From an uncultured Clostridia bacterium (GTDB lineage Bacteria; Bacillota; Clostridia; Oscillospirales; Oscillospiraceae): a stretch of 14,126 nucleotides of DNA. The stretch lies in the NCBI GenBank assembly GCA_947177115.1, contig CAMWTG010000039.1:1-14126 (forward strand), read 5' to 3'. The notes under the pieces are model-generated. The model searched no databases. It was not told the origin of the DNA and worked only from the letters and a program-made list of their open reading frames with translations. The translations under genes and the position numbers were made by a program. This document shows, piece by piece, positions 1-5,897 of this stretch. Within the stretch, counting starts at the first letter, position 1; every line of letters begins with the position of its first letter.

Positions 1-705
1 CTGGCCTCCCGTCTGGCCCAGTTCTATGAGCGGGCCGGCGTGGTGCAGTGCATGGGCAGCGAGGACCGCACCGGTTCTCTGACCGCCGTGGGCGCCGTGT
101 CGCCTCCGGGCGGCGACCTGTCCGAGCCCGTGAGTCAGGGCACCATGCGTATCGTCAAGGTGTTCTGGTCCCTGGACGCTTCCCTGGCCTACCGCCGCCA
201 CTTCCCCGCCATTAACTGGCTGAACTCCTACTCCCTGTATCTGGACACCATGAAGCCCTGGTTCGATGAGCACTTCGGCCCCGAATTCATGGACAACCGG
301 AACAAGGCCATGAGCCTGCTCCAGGAGGAGGATAACCTCAACGAGATTGTCCAGCTGGTGGGTAAGGACTCCCTGTCCCCCAATGATCAGCTGACCCTGG
401 AGACTGCCAAGATGGTCCGCGAGGACTTCCTGCAGCAGAATGCCTTTATGGACGTGGACAGCTACTCCAGCCACGACCGTCAGATGCGGATGCTGGCAAT
501 GATCCTGGACTTCGACAAGCTGGCCCGGGAGGCCATCGGCAAGGGCGCGCCTCTGGCCCCCATGCTGGACATTCCCGCCAAGGAGAAGATCGGCCGCGCC
601 AAGTTCGTGGAGGCCGACAAGTACGTTCAGGAGTACGCCGCCATCGCTGAGGAGATGGAGCGGGAAATCGCCGAGATCGTAGAGAAAGCGGGTGCTGACT
701 TATGA
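1..705 (+). CDS. atpA: V-type ATP synthase catalytic subunit A, C-terminal part (5' truncated by window)
   Basis: Catalytic A subunit of the V1 head of a V/A-type ATPase, which couples ATP hydrolysis or synthesis to H+ or Na+ movement. Only the last 234 residues are present; the open frame runs from base 1 and its true start and Walker A motif lie upstream. Visible family landmarks are the opening ASRLAQFYERAG segment, a GAVSPPGGDLSEPVSQ loop, the VFWSLDASLAYRRHFPAI stretch that follows it, and a helical C-terminal domain ending in an acidic coiled segment. The stop codon overlaps the start of the B subunit gene (ATGA), the usual A-B arrangement in bacterial ntp/atp V-type operons and a sign of translational coupling. 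Expected upstream genes (I, K, E, C, F) are outside the window. Family assignment is very secure; whether the enzyme moves H+ or Na+ cannot be told from this subunit. Confidence 0.97.
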   Translation: MASRLAQFYERAGVVQCMGSEDRTGSLTAVGAVSPPGGDLSEPVSQGTMRIVKVFWSLDASLAYRRHFPAINWLNSYSLYLDTMKPWFDEHFGPEFMDNRNKAMSLLQEEDNLNEIVQLVGKDSLSPNDQLTLETAKMVREDFLQQNAFMDVDSYSSHDRQMRMLAMILDFDKLAREAIGKGAPLAPMLDIPAKEKIGRAKFVEADKYVQEYAAIAEEMEREIAEIVEKAGADL

Positions 706-2084
706 TGAAGGAATACCGTACCATACACGAGATCTCCGGCCCCCTGATGGTGGTGGAGAAGGTCGATGGCGTCACCTACGATGAGCTGGCCGAGATCGAA
801 CTGAGCGATGGCAGCATCCGCCGCTGCAAGGTGCTGGAGGTCAACGGCGACAAGGCCGTGGTCCAGCTGTTCGAGTCCTCCGCCGGCATCAACCTGCGGG
901 ACTCCAAGATCCGGTTCCTGGGGCATCCCCTGGAGCTGGCGGTGTCCGGCGACATGCTGGGCCGCGTGTTCAACGGCATGGGCCAGCCCATTGACGGCGG
1001 CCCCGCCATCCTGCCGGAGAAGAGCCTGGACATCAACGGCCAGCCCATCAACCCGGCTGCCCGTGACTACCCCAACGAGTTTATCCAGACCGGCGTCAGC
1101 TCCATCGATGGACTGAACACCCTGGTCCGTGGACAGAAGCTGCCCATTTTCTCCGGCAACGGCCTGCCCCACGCCCAGCTGGCGGCTCAGATTGCCCGCC
1201 AGGCCAAGGTGCTGGGGGATTCCGCCTCCAACTTCGCCGTGGTGTTCGCCGCTATCGGCATCACCTTCGAGGAGTCGGAGTACTTCGTCAATGAGTTCAA
1301 GCGCACCGGCGCTATTGACCGTACGGTGCTCTTCACCAACCTGGCCAACGACCCGGCCGTTGAGCGTATTTCCACCCCCCGTATGGCTCTGACCGCCGCC
1401 GAGTACCTGGCCTTCGAGAAGGGGATGCACGTACTGGTCATCCTGACGGACATCACCAACTACGCCGAGGCCCTCCGTGAGGTTTCCGCCGCTAAGAAGG
1501 AAGTTCCCGGCCGCCGCGGCTACCCCGGCTATCTGTACACCGACTTGGCTCAGATGTACGAACGTGCCGGACGGCAGCTGGGCAAGCCCGGCTCCATCAC
1601 CATGATCCCCATCCTGACCATGCCGGAGAACGACAAGACCCACCCCATCCCCGACCTGACCGGGTATATCACCGAGGGCCAGATCATCCTCTCTCAGGAG
1701 CTCTACCGCAAGGGCATCAACCCCCCTGTGGACGTGTTGCCCAGCCTGAGCCGTCTGAAGGACAAGGGCGTAGGTGTAGGCAAGACCCGCGAGGATCACG
1801 CCTCCACTATGAACCAGCTGTTTGCCGCTTACGCCTCCGGTAAAGAGGCCAAGGAGCTGATGACCATTCTGGGCGAGGCGGCTCTGAGCCCCACGGACCT
1901 GCTGTATGCCAAGTTTGCCGATGAGTTTGAAAAGCGCTATGTCTCCCAGGGCTATGAGACCAACCGCAGCGTCATCGAGACCCTGGATCTGGGCTGGGAG
2001 CTGCTGAGCATCCTGCCCAAGAGCGAGCTCAAGCGCATCAAGCAGGACATGATCGACAAGTACCTGCCCAAGAAGGAGTCCTAG
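702..2084 (+). CDS. atpB: V-type ATP synthase subunit B (non-catalytic nucleotide-binding subunit)
   Basis: Regulatory B subunit that alternates with A in the V1 hexamer. The 460-residue length is normal. An N-terminal beta-barrel (EYRTIHEISGPLMVVEKV, about residues 4-21) is followed by the nucleotide-binding fold. The P-loop position reads FSGNGLPHAQLA (about 150-161), the degenerate form typical of B rather than the GKT form of A. PGRRGYPGYLYTDLAQMYER (269-288) and PSLSRL (347-352) are B-subunit signatures; the arginine in PSLSRL sits where the arginine finger that completes the A-subunit site is expected. The chosen ATG at 702 overlaps the upstream stop codon; a second ATG follows at once at 705 and could also serve. 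No strong Shine-Dalgarno is present, so initiation probably relies on coupling to subunit A translation. Confidence 0.98.
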   Translation: MMKEYRTIHEISGPLMVVEKVDGVTYDELAEIELSDGSIRRCKVLEVNGDKAVVQLFESSAGINLRDSKIRFLGHPLELAVSGDMLGRVFNGMGQPIDGGPAILPEKSLDINGQPINPAARDYPNEFIQTGVSSIDGLNTLVRGQKLPIFSGNGLPHAQLAAQIARQAKVLGDSASNFAVVFAAIGITFEESEYFVNEFKRTGAIDRTVLFTNLANDPAVERISTPRMALTAAEYLAFEKGMHVLVILTDITNYAEALREVSAAKKEVPGRRGYPGYLYTDLAQMYERAGRQLGKPGSITMIPILTMPENDKTHPIPDLTGYITEGQIILSQELYRKGINPPVDVLPSLSRLKDKGVGVGKTREDHASTMNQLFAAYASGKEAKELMTILGEAALSPTDLLYAKFADEFEKRYVSQGYETNRSVIETLDLGWELLSILPKSELKRIKQDMIDKYLPKKES

Positions 2085-2184
2085 ACGGACGGCCGGCTTC
2101 GCTCTCTCGTGCGGTGTGGATCCTGGTCTGCCGCACGGTGACGAAAATACTTGCGATCATTAGATTTAGGAAAGAGGTGAACAG
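2085..2184 (+). other. Intercistronic spacer with hairpin and RBS before subunit D
   Basis: A 100-base gap separates subunits B and D, longer than the overlap used for A-B. It contains a 7-bp inverted repeat, CGTGCGG at 2108-2114 and CCGCACG at 2131-2137, with a 16-base loop. No T-tract follows, so it is not a typical terminator; it could be an mRNA processing or stability element. A purine-rich Shine-Dalgarno (AGAGGTGA, about 2173-2180) precedes the subunit D ATG at 2185. No convincing promoter was seen. Confidence 0.5.
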
Positions 2185-2847
2185 ATGGCCTCAGCAACGA
2201 TAAACCCAACCAGAATGGAGCTGAACCGGCTGAAGGGCCGGCTGAAGACCGCCACCCGGGGCCACAAGCTCCTCAAGGATAAGCGGGATGAGCTGATGAA
2301 GCAGTTCCTGGAGATCGTCCGGCGCAACCGTGAGCTGCGGCGGAAGGTGGAAAAAGGCTTGGAGGAGGCGCACTCGGCTTTTACCGTAGCTGCCGCCCTT
2401 ATGAGCCCGGAGATGCTGGAGCAGGCCCTGCTGTATCCCAAGCAGAGCGTGGAACTGGACATGACCTTCCAGAATATCATGTCCGTCAACGTACCCCGCT
2501 ACGCCTTCCACACCAAGAACGAGGACCCGGCGGAGATCTATCCCTACGGCTTTGCCCAGACCTCTGGCGAGCTGGACGCCGCCCTGGAGGCGCTGTCCAA
2601 TGTGTTCCGGGATATGTTGGAGCTGGCGGAGGTGGAGAAGACCATGCAGCTGCTGGCCGAGGACATTGAGAAGACCCGGCGGCGCGTTAACGCCCTGGAG
2701 TACGTGATGATCCCCGACTTCCAGCAGAAGATCCGGTATATCTCCATGAAGCTGGACGAAAACGAGCGCGGGAATATTACCCGCCTGATGAAGGTGAAGG
2801 ACATGGTCCTCCAAGAGGCCCACGACTTCCAGCAGCCTGCATCGTAA
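2185..2847 (+). CDS. atpD: V-type ATP synthase subunit D (central stalk)
   Basis: Central rotor-stalk subunit of the V-type ATPase; it turns inside the A3B3 head and links it to the membrane ring. The 220-residue length is typical. The N-terminus carries the family signature INPTRMELNRLKGRLKTA (about residues 6-23), followed by a long charged helix and, near the C-terminus, a second helix (RRRVNALEYVMIPDFQQKIR, about 185-204); the two form the antiparallel coiled coil. It is the last gene of the operon, directly followed by a strong terminator. The start is supported by an upstream AGAGGTGA ribosome-binding site. Confidence 0.97.
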   Translation: MASATINPTRMELNRLKGRLKTATRGHKLLKDKRDELMKQFLEIVRRNRELRRKVEKGLEEAHSAFTVAAALMSPEMLEQALLYPKQSVELDMTFQNIMSVNVPRYAFHTKNEDPAEIYPYGFAQTSGELDAALEALSNVFRDMLELAEVEKTMQLLAEDIEKTRRRVNALEYVMIPDFQQKIRYISMKLDENERGNITRLMKVKDMVLQEAHDFQQPAS

Positions 2848-2860
2848 ATGTCGTAAATTG

Positions 2861-2904
2861 CCCCGCCTTCCACATAAGCGGAAGGCGGGGCAGTGTTTTA
2901 TTTT
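2861..2904 (+). terminator. Intrinsic terminator of the V-ATPase operon
   Basis: An 11-bp perfect GC-rich stem, CCCCGCCTTCC (2861-2871) with GGAAGGCGGGG (2880-2890), and an 8-base loop are followed by a T-rich tract (about 2894-2904). It begins 13 bases after the subunit D stop codon. The convergent small gene on the other strand ends at 2898, inside the T-tract, so the hairpin probably ends both transcripts. Confidence 0.9.
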
Positions 2905-3071
2905 AATGTATAATTGCTCTCGGTATCCAATTTTTCTAAATGGTTGTGAACGCGCCAGCGGAGATAGCCTGGAACTGTGCGCCCGGATGCTTCTGACAGA
3001 TTTTTCAAACGGCTGTAAATTGTATCTGATATGACTAGTTGTACCCGCTTTTTTCTGCTTGTGGTATTCAT
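2898..3071 (-). CDS. Small ribbon-helix-helix (CopG/Arc-like) DNA-binding protein, 57 residues
   Basis: A short minus-strand reading frame encodes 57 residues: a basic N-terminus (MNTTSRKKR), a beta-strand-like VQLVISD, a first helix IYSRLKNLSEASG, a turn RTVPG and a second helix YLRWRVHNHLEKLD. This order and the hydrophobic spacing fit the ribbon-helix-helix fold, in which the strand reads DNA as a dimer and the GRTVPGYLR turn caps helix 2. A very strong Shine-Dalgarno lies upstream (GGAGGGAGGA reading on the minus strand, bases 3079-3088), with 7 bases to the ATG. It converges on the V-ATPase operon and shares its terminator hairpin. Such proteins are often antitoxins or autoregulators, but no toxin gene is adjacent. 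The fold is my reading of the pattern; specific function unknown. Confidence 0.75.
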   Translation of the reverse strand: MNTTSRKKRVQLVISDTIYSRLKNLSEASGRTVPGYLRWRVHNHLEKLDTESNYTLK

Positions 3072-3269
3072 TTAGGAATCCTCCCTCCATTTGATGATTC
3101 ATTCTACCACATGATCCATATAATTACATTTCCCCGATTTTAGGTTATCCCTATTGGAGGGTAAGTCCAGAGTAATCCCACTTATAACAATTTGCAGAGT
3201 ATACCCAAAAGCGTTGTAGGGTCCGATGAGGACATCGGACCCTACAGATGATTGTCAGCAATTATAGTA
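3072..3269. other. Intergenic region upstream of the small RHH gene
   Basis: AT-rich, non-coding on both strands apart from the RHH gene's ribosome-binding site. On the minus strand a TAGAAT-like -10 lies in the stretch just upstream of the Shine-Dalgarno (about 3102-3107), but no good -35 was found, so no promoter is called. The perfect palindrome at 3215-3246 is the only other clear structure. Confidence 0.4.
3215..3246. repeat. Perfect 14-bp inverted repeat (palindromic intergenic element)
   Basis: Arms TGTAGGGTCCGATG (3215-3228) and CATCGGACCCTACA (3233-3246) are perfect complements around an AGGA loop. No T-tract follows, so it is not an obvious terminator. The outer seven bases of each arm (TGTAGGG and CCCTACA) recur at 12351-12380 around a different centre, suggesting a dispersed palindromic repeat family. 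It lies between the RHH gene and the decayed iron-sulphur fragment. No transposase is nearby. Confidence 0.75.
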
Positions 3270-3373
3270 CCAGGCATAGATCTGCGGCAAGTGCGCACCC
3301 TGCCGGATCGGACTGGGCTAGCCTGGCGAATATGATGGAGGATCTGTTGGAGTACCGGCCGCCGCAACCATAA
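3270..3373 (+). pseudogene. Decayed fragment of a NuoF-type iron-sulphur module, related to the gene at 4059
   Basis: About 75 bases from 3270 align with 4199 onward in the oxidoreductase gene. The first 48 bases have 6 differences; a 1-base insertion follows, then near identity through AATATGATGGAGGA. In the first frame the motif CGKCAPCRIGLG is intact but flanked by TAG codons that replace glutamine codons. After the frameshift the frame continues ASLANMMEDLLEYRPPQP to a TAA at 3371-3373. The intact relative has CGKCAPCRIGLGQLANMMEEVLDG. This is therefore a remnant of a second copy of the cluster-binding segment, with two stops and a frameshift. It is followed at once by a strong terminator that may have belonged to the lost gene. 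Confidence 0.75.
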
Positions 3374-3374
3374 C

Positions 3375-3410
3375 AATCGCCCTCTCTGCTGACGCAGGGA
3401 GGGCGATTTT
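3375..3410 (+). terminator. Strong intrinsic terminator hairpin
   Basis: A 15-bp stem with one G-T wobble, AATCGCCCTCTCTGC (3375-3389) with GCAGGGAGGGCGATT (3394-3408), a TGAC loop, and TTTT in the plus direction. The T-tract is on the plus side, so it best fits the end of the decayed plus-strand gene. It also lies just past the stop of the minus-strand antitoxin-like gene and may terminate that transcript weakly. Confidence 0.85.
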
Positions 3411-3416
3411 GTCCGT

Positions 3417-3824
3417 CTATTCTTCTGTATTCCCCGCAAAGAGCCCGTCTGTCAGCTCTTTCGCAGTTTTCAGATTTGATTGCGGAACAAAGAACCGGAT
3501 CGTCTCCATCATGGAACCGGTCTTGATCGCCAGCCCCGCGCCCATGGAGCTCTCCTTGAGAAAAGGAATGTGGTTTTGCGCCAGCACATCGGCCAGCATC
3601 CCGGCCCACACCGGCGCTTGCTCCGCCAGAAAGCACATCTCTCCCCGGGGCGGATCACCGGCAGGCGGAGCTCCCGCCGTCAGCGCCTCGTAGGTTTCCA
3701 TACTCATGATCACAAGGTCTCCGTAGCCGTTTTTTGTAATGAAAATAGGTTCCTGGCGGGCGTGGCACAGCTCAGATATCTCGTTCGTATTGCGAAGGTC
3801 GGTGATCGGTCTGATTTGCGGCAT
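3417..3824 (-). CDS. Phd/YefM-family antitoxin-like protein fused to a DUF2007-like domain
   Basis: A 135-residue protein in two parts. Residues 1-47 (MPQIRPITDLRNTNEISEL, EPIFITKNGYGDLVIMSMETYE) match the Phd/YefM antitoxin DNA-binding fold, which normally autorepresses its operon and neutralises a RelE- or Doc-type toxin. After a Pro/Gly linker (about 50-61), residues 62-130 (CFLAEQAPVWAGMLADVLAQ, NHIPFLKESS, IRFFVPQSNLKTAKEL) resemble DUF2007, a small ferredoxin-like fold described as a putative signal-transducing domain. The usual toxin-binding tail is thus replaced by another domain, and no toxin gene lies on either side. The start is fixed by AAAGGAGG 8 bases upstream of the ATG. A consensus promoter with an internal palindrome lies just upstream. 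The Phd call is confident; the DUF2007 call is by sequence pattern only. Confidence 0.8.
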   Translation of the reverse strand: MPQIRPITDLRNTNEISELCHARQEPIFITKNGYGDLVIMSMETYEALTAGAPPAGDPPRGEMCFLAEQAPVWAGMLADVLAQNHIPFLKESSMGAGLAIKTGSMMETIRFFVPQSNLKTAKELTDGLFAGNTEE

Positions 3825-3850
3825 AGTGAGCCCTCCTTTCTTTGTGCGTT

Positions 3851-3879
3851 ATTATAACATAATTATGTACATTCTGCAA
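3851..3879 (-). promoter_or_regulatory. Sigma-A promoter of the Phd-like gene
   Basis: On the minus strand TTGCAG (3879-3874) and TATAAT (3856-3851) are separated by exactly 17 bases, close to consensus. It points at the antitoxin-like gene, with a short leader before its AAAGGAGG ribosome-binding site. Confidence 0.8.
3857..3868. promoter_or_regulatory. Candidate operator: perfect 12-bp palindrome in the promoter spacer
   Basis: ACATAATTATGT is a perfect palindrome placed between the -35 and -10 boxes and abutting the -10. Phd/YefM proteins bind palindromes of this kind in their own promoters, so autorepression is the natural reading. Binding itself is inferred. Confidence 0.6.
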
Positions 3880-3913
3880 GAGTGAGTTTTGAAACCTAGT
3901 AAAGCCTTTGTGG

Positions 3914-3934
3914 CAAAATTAACAATAAATTTTG
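3914..3934. promoter_or_regulatory. Candidate operator upstream of the hydrogenase operon promoter
   Basis: CAAAATT (3914-3920) and AATTTTG (3928-3934) form a 7-bp inverted repeat with a 7-base spacer, ending at the base before the -35 box. The position would suit an activator or repressor of the oxidoreductase-hydrogenase operon. It does not clearly match a regulator site I know, and AT-rich DNA makes chance repeats likely. Confidence 0.35.
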
Positions 3935-3963
3935 TTGACTTTCGGGATTTACCTGTTTATACT
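3935..3963 (+). promoter_or_regulatory. Sigma-A promoter of the oxidoreductase-hydrogenase operon
   Basis: TTGACT (3935-3940) and TATACT (3958-3963) are separated by 17 bases, a near-consensus pair. The leader to the ATG at 4059 is about 90 bases. A short inverted repeat, AGCAA and TTGCT with a 3-base centre (3975-3987), lies near the expected +1 and could be an operator. Shine-Dalgarno AAAGGAGG is at 4041-4048. Confidence 0.8.
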
Positions 3964-4058
3964 GTATAAAATAGAGCAAAAATTGCTGACTCACTTTCAA
4001 CCGGATGCCCGCTCCTCTGTGAACGGAGATAGTATGATATAAAGGAGGAAGCTCTCCT

Positions 4059-5897
4059 ATGAGCAGATTGGAAGTCAAGACCCCCGGCAAAGCCCAGGCG
4101 GTAGTAGAGCAGCTGTACCGCAACATGGAGCGCCGGATTGCCGCCAGCCCGCCGGGGCTGTGCCCGGTGGATATGGCGCTGAGCTTTTTGCAGCTGTGCC
4201 AGGCCCAGACCTGCGGCAAATGCGCCCCCTGCCGGATTGGACTGGGGCAGCTGGCAAATATGATGGAGGAGGTGCTGGACGGCGAGCCCGGCATCGGCAT
4301 CCTGCGCCGGATCGAGCATACGGCCCAGGTGATCGCCGATACAGCGGACTGCGCCATCGGCATCGATGCGGCCAATCTGGTGCTGATGGGCCTCAAGGGC
4401 TTCCGGGACGACTATGAGGAGCATATCCTTCACCACCGGTGCCTGGGGTCCCTGCGGAACCCGGTGCCCTGCGTGGCGCTGTGCCCTGCGGGCGTGGATA
4501 TCCCCGGCTATATTGCCCTAGTCAACGAGGGCCGCTGCGATGACGCGGTACGGCTGATCCGGAAGGACAATCCCTTCCCGGTGGCCTGCGCCTACATATG
4601 TGAGCATCCCTGCGAGGCCCGCTGCCGCCGGAACATGGTGGACGATGCAGTGAACATCCGGGGACTGAAGCGCTACGCCGTGGACCACGCCGAAGACGTG
4701 CCCCAGCCACAGCCCGCCGCGCCCACCGGAAGGCGGGTGGCTGTTATTGGCGGCGGACCGGGCGGGCTTTCAGCGGCCTACTACCTGGCGCTGATGGGCC
4801 ATTCCGTTACAGTATATGAAAAACAGAAACACCTGGGCGGCATGATGCGCTACGGCATCCCCAGCTACCGCCTGCCCCGGCAGAAACTGGACGAGGAAAT
4901 CGCCTCTATTCTCTCCCTGGGTATCCAGGTGCGGACAGGGGTAGACGTAGGGACCGATATTACTTTTGAGGAGTTAAAACGGGATTACGACAGCCTCTAC
5001 CTCTCCATCGGGGCCCAGACCGATAAGAAAACCGGCATTGAGGGCGAGGACAGCCCCGGCGTCATTTCCGCCGTGGAGCTGCTGCGGCACATCGGCGATG
5101 ACGAGCTGCCGGATTTCAGCGGGCAGAACGTGGCGGTTATTGGCGGCGGCAATGTAGCTATGGACGTGACCCGTTCCGCCATCCGCCTGGGTGCGGCCAA
5201 GGTGACCTGCGTCTACCGCCGCCGTCAGGAGGATATGACCGCCCAGCCGGAGGAGGTAGAAGGCGCCATTGCCGAGGGCGCGGAGATCCTGACCTTGCAG
5301 GCCCCTCTGCGGGTAGAGGTGGGGGAGGACGGCCGTGCCGCCGCTCTGTGGACCCAGCCCCAGATTATCGGAGAGGTGGACACCCAGGGACGCCCCCGGC
5401 CTAATACCGCCAGCGCGGAGCCGGTGCGGATCCCGGCGGACGTAGTGATCGTAGCCATCGGCCAGGGCATTGAATCCATGGGATTTGAACAGGCCGGTGT
5501 GAAGATCCAGCGGGGCGGCAAGCTGATGGCCAATTCCAGTACCCAGCTGCCTGATATGCAGGGGGTGTTTGCCGGAGGCGACTGCGTCACCGGACCCGCC
5601 ACGGTTATCCGGGCCATTGCCGCCGGAAAGGCCGCTGCGGCCAATATTGACGAGTATCTGGGATTCCGCCACGAGATCCATGCGGAGGTGAAGGTCCCCG
5701 CGCCCCGGTGCGCCGATCCCAGGCCGAGAGGCCGGGTGGAGCCCACCGAACGGGACGCCGGGGAGCGCAAGAATGATTTCCTGTGCATCGAGTGCCCCAT
5801 GACCGGAGAGGAGGCCGCGCAGGAGTCCTCACGGTGCCTGCGGTGCGACCACTTTGGCTATGGAAACTTCAAAGGAGGGCGGATTGAAAAATGGTAA
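4059..5897 (+). CDS. NAD(P)-linked GltD-like flavo-iron-sulphur oxidoreductase with N-terminal NuoF-type cluster motif; hydrogenase partner subunit
   Basis: A 612-residue fused electron-transfer protein. Residues 45-100 hold a NuoF-type N3 motif, C52-x2-C55-x2-C58 and C98, without the FMN/NADH domain of NuoF. Residues 130-195 are a GltD/dihydropyrimidine-dehydrogenase-type cluster domain (C138, C142, C177, C181, C185, C189). A flavin-binding Rossmann motif VAVIGGGPGGLSAA lies at 227-240, a second dinucleotide motif VAVIGGGNVAMD at 358-369, and the GVFAGGDCVTGPATV signature at 502-516. The C-terminus has two more CxxC pairs (C576/C579, C593/C596). It overlaps the hydrogenase gene by 7 bases, so the two are translated together, and it most likely passes electrons between NAD(P)(H) and the hydrogenase. 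Glutamate synthase small subunit is the alternative name by homology, but no large subunit is present. Nucleotide specificity and any bifurcation are unknown. Confidence 0.85.
   Translation: MSRLEVKTPGKAQAVVEQLYRNMERRIAASPPGLCPVDMALSFLQLCQAQTCGKCAPCRIGLGQLANMMEEVLDGEPGIGILRRIEHTAQVIADTADCAIGIDAANLVLMGLKGFRDDYEEHILHHRCLGSLRNPVPCVALCPAGVDIPGYIALVNEGRCDDAVRLIRKDNPFPVACAYICEHPCEARCRRNMVDDAVNIRGLKRYAVDHAEDVPQPQPAAPTGRRVAVIGGGPGGLSAAYYLALMGHSVTVYEKQKHLGGMMRYGIPSYRLPRQKLDEEIASILSLGIQVRTGVDVGTDITFEELKRDYDSLYLSIGAQTDKKTGIEGEDSPGVISAVELLRHIGDDELPDFSGQNVAVIGGGNVAMDVTRSAIRLGAAKVTCVYRRRQEDMTAQPEEVEGAIAEGAEILTLQAPLRVEVGEDGRAAALWTQPQIIGEVDTQGRPRPNTASAEPVRIPADVVIVAIGQGIESMGFEQAGVKIQRGGKLMANSSTQLPDMQGVFAGGDCVTGPATVIRAIAAGKAAAANIDEYLGFRHEIHAEVKVPAPRCADPRPRGRVEPTERDAGERKNDFLCIECPMTGEEAAQESSRCLRCDHFGYGNFKGGRIEKW

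Noticed and set aside
627..1799. 390-residue open frame antisense to V-ATPase subunit B
   Set aside because: It mirrors a certain gene in high-GC DNA, has a His/Gly/Gln-rich composition typical of antisense frames, and shows no domain or ribosome-binding site.
2191..3102. 303-residue minus-strand frame across subunit D and the downstream region
   Set aside because: Most of it is antisense to subunit D. The genuine minus-strand gene in the area is the 57-residue one in another frame, starting at 3071 with a strong Shine-Dalgarno.
3215..3246. Terminator for the RHH gene or an upstream transcript
   Set aside because: Perfect stem but no T-tract on either side, and it lies upstream of the RHH gene; the shared ends with 12351-12380 favour a repeat element.
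4059..5897. True glutamate synthase small subunit (gltD)
   Set aside because: The N-terminal NuoF-type cluster motif, overlap with a hydrogenase gene and absence of gltB argue for a hydrogenase partner.
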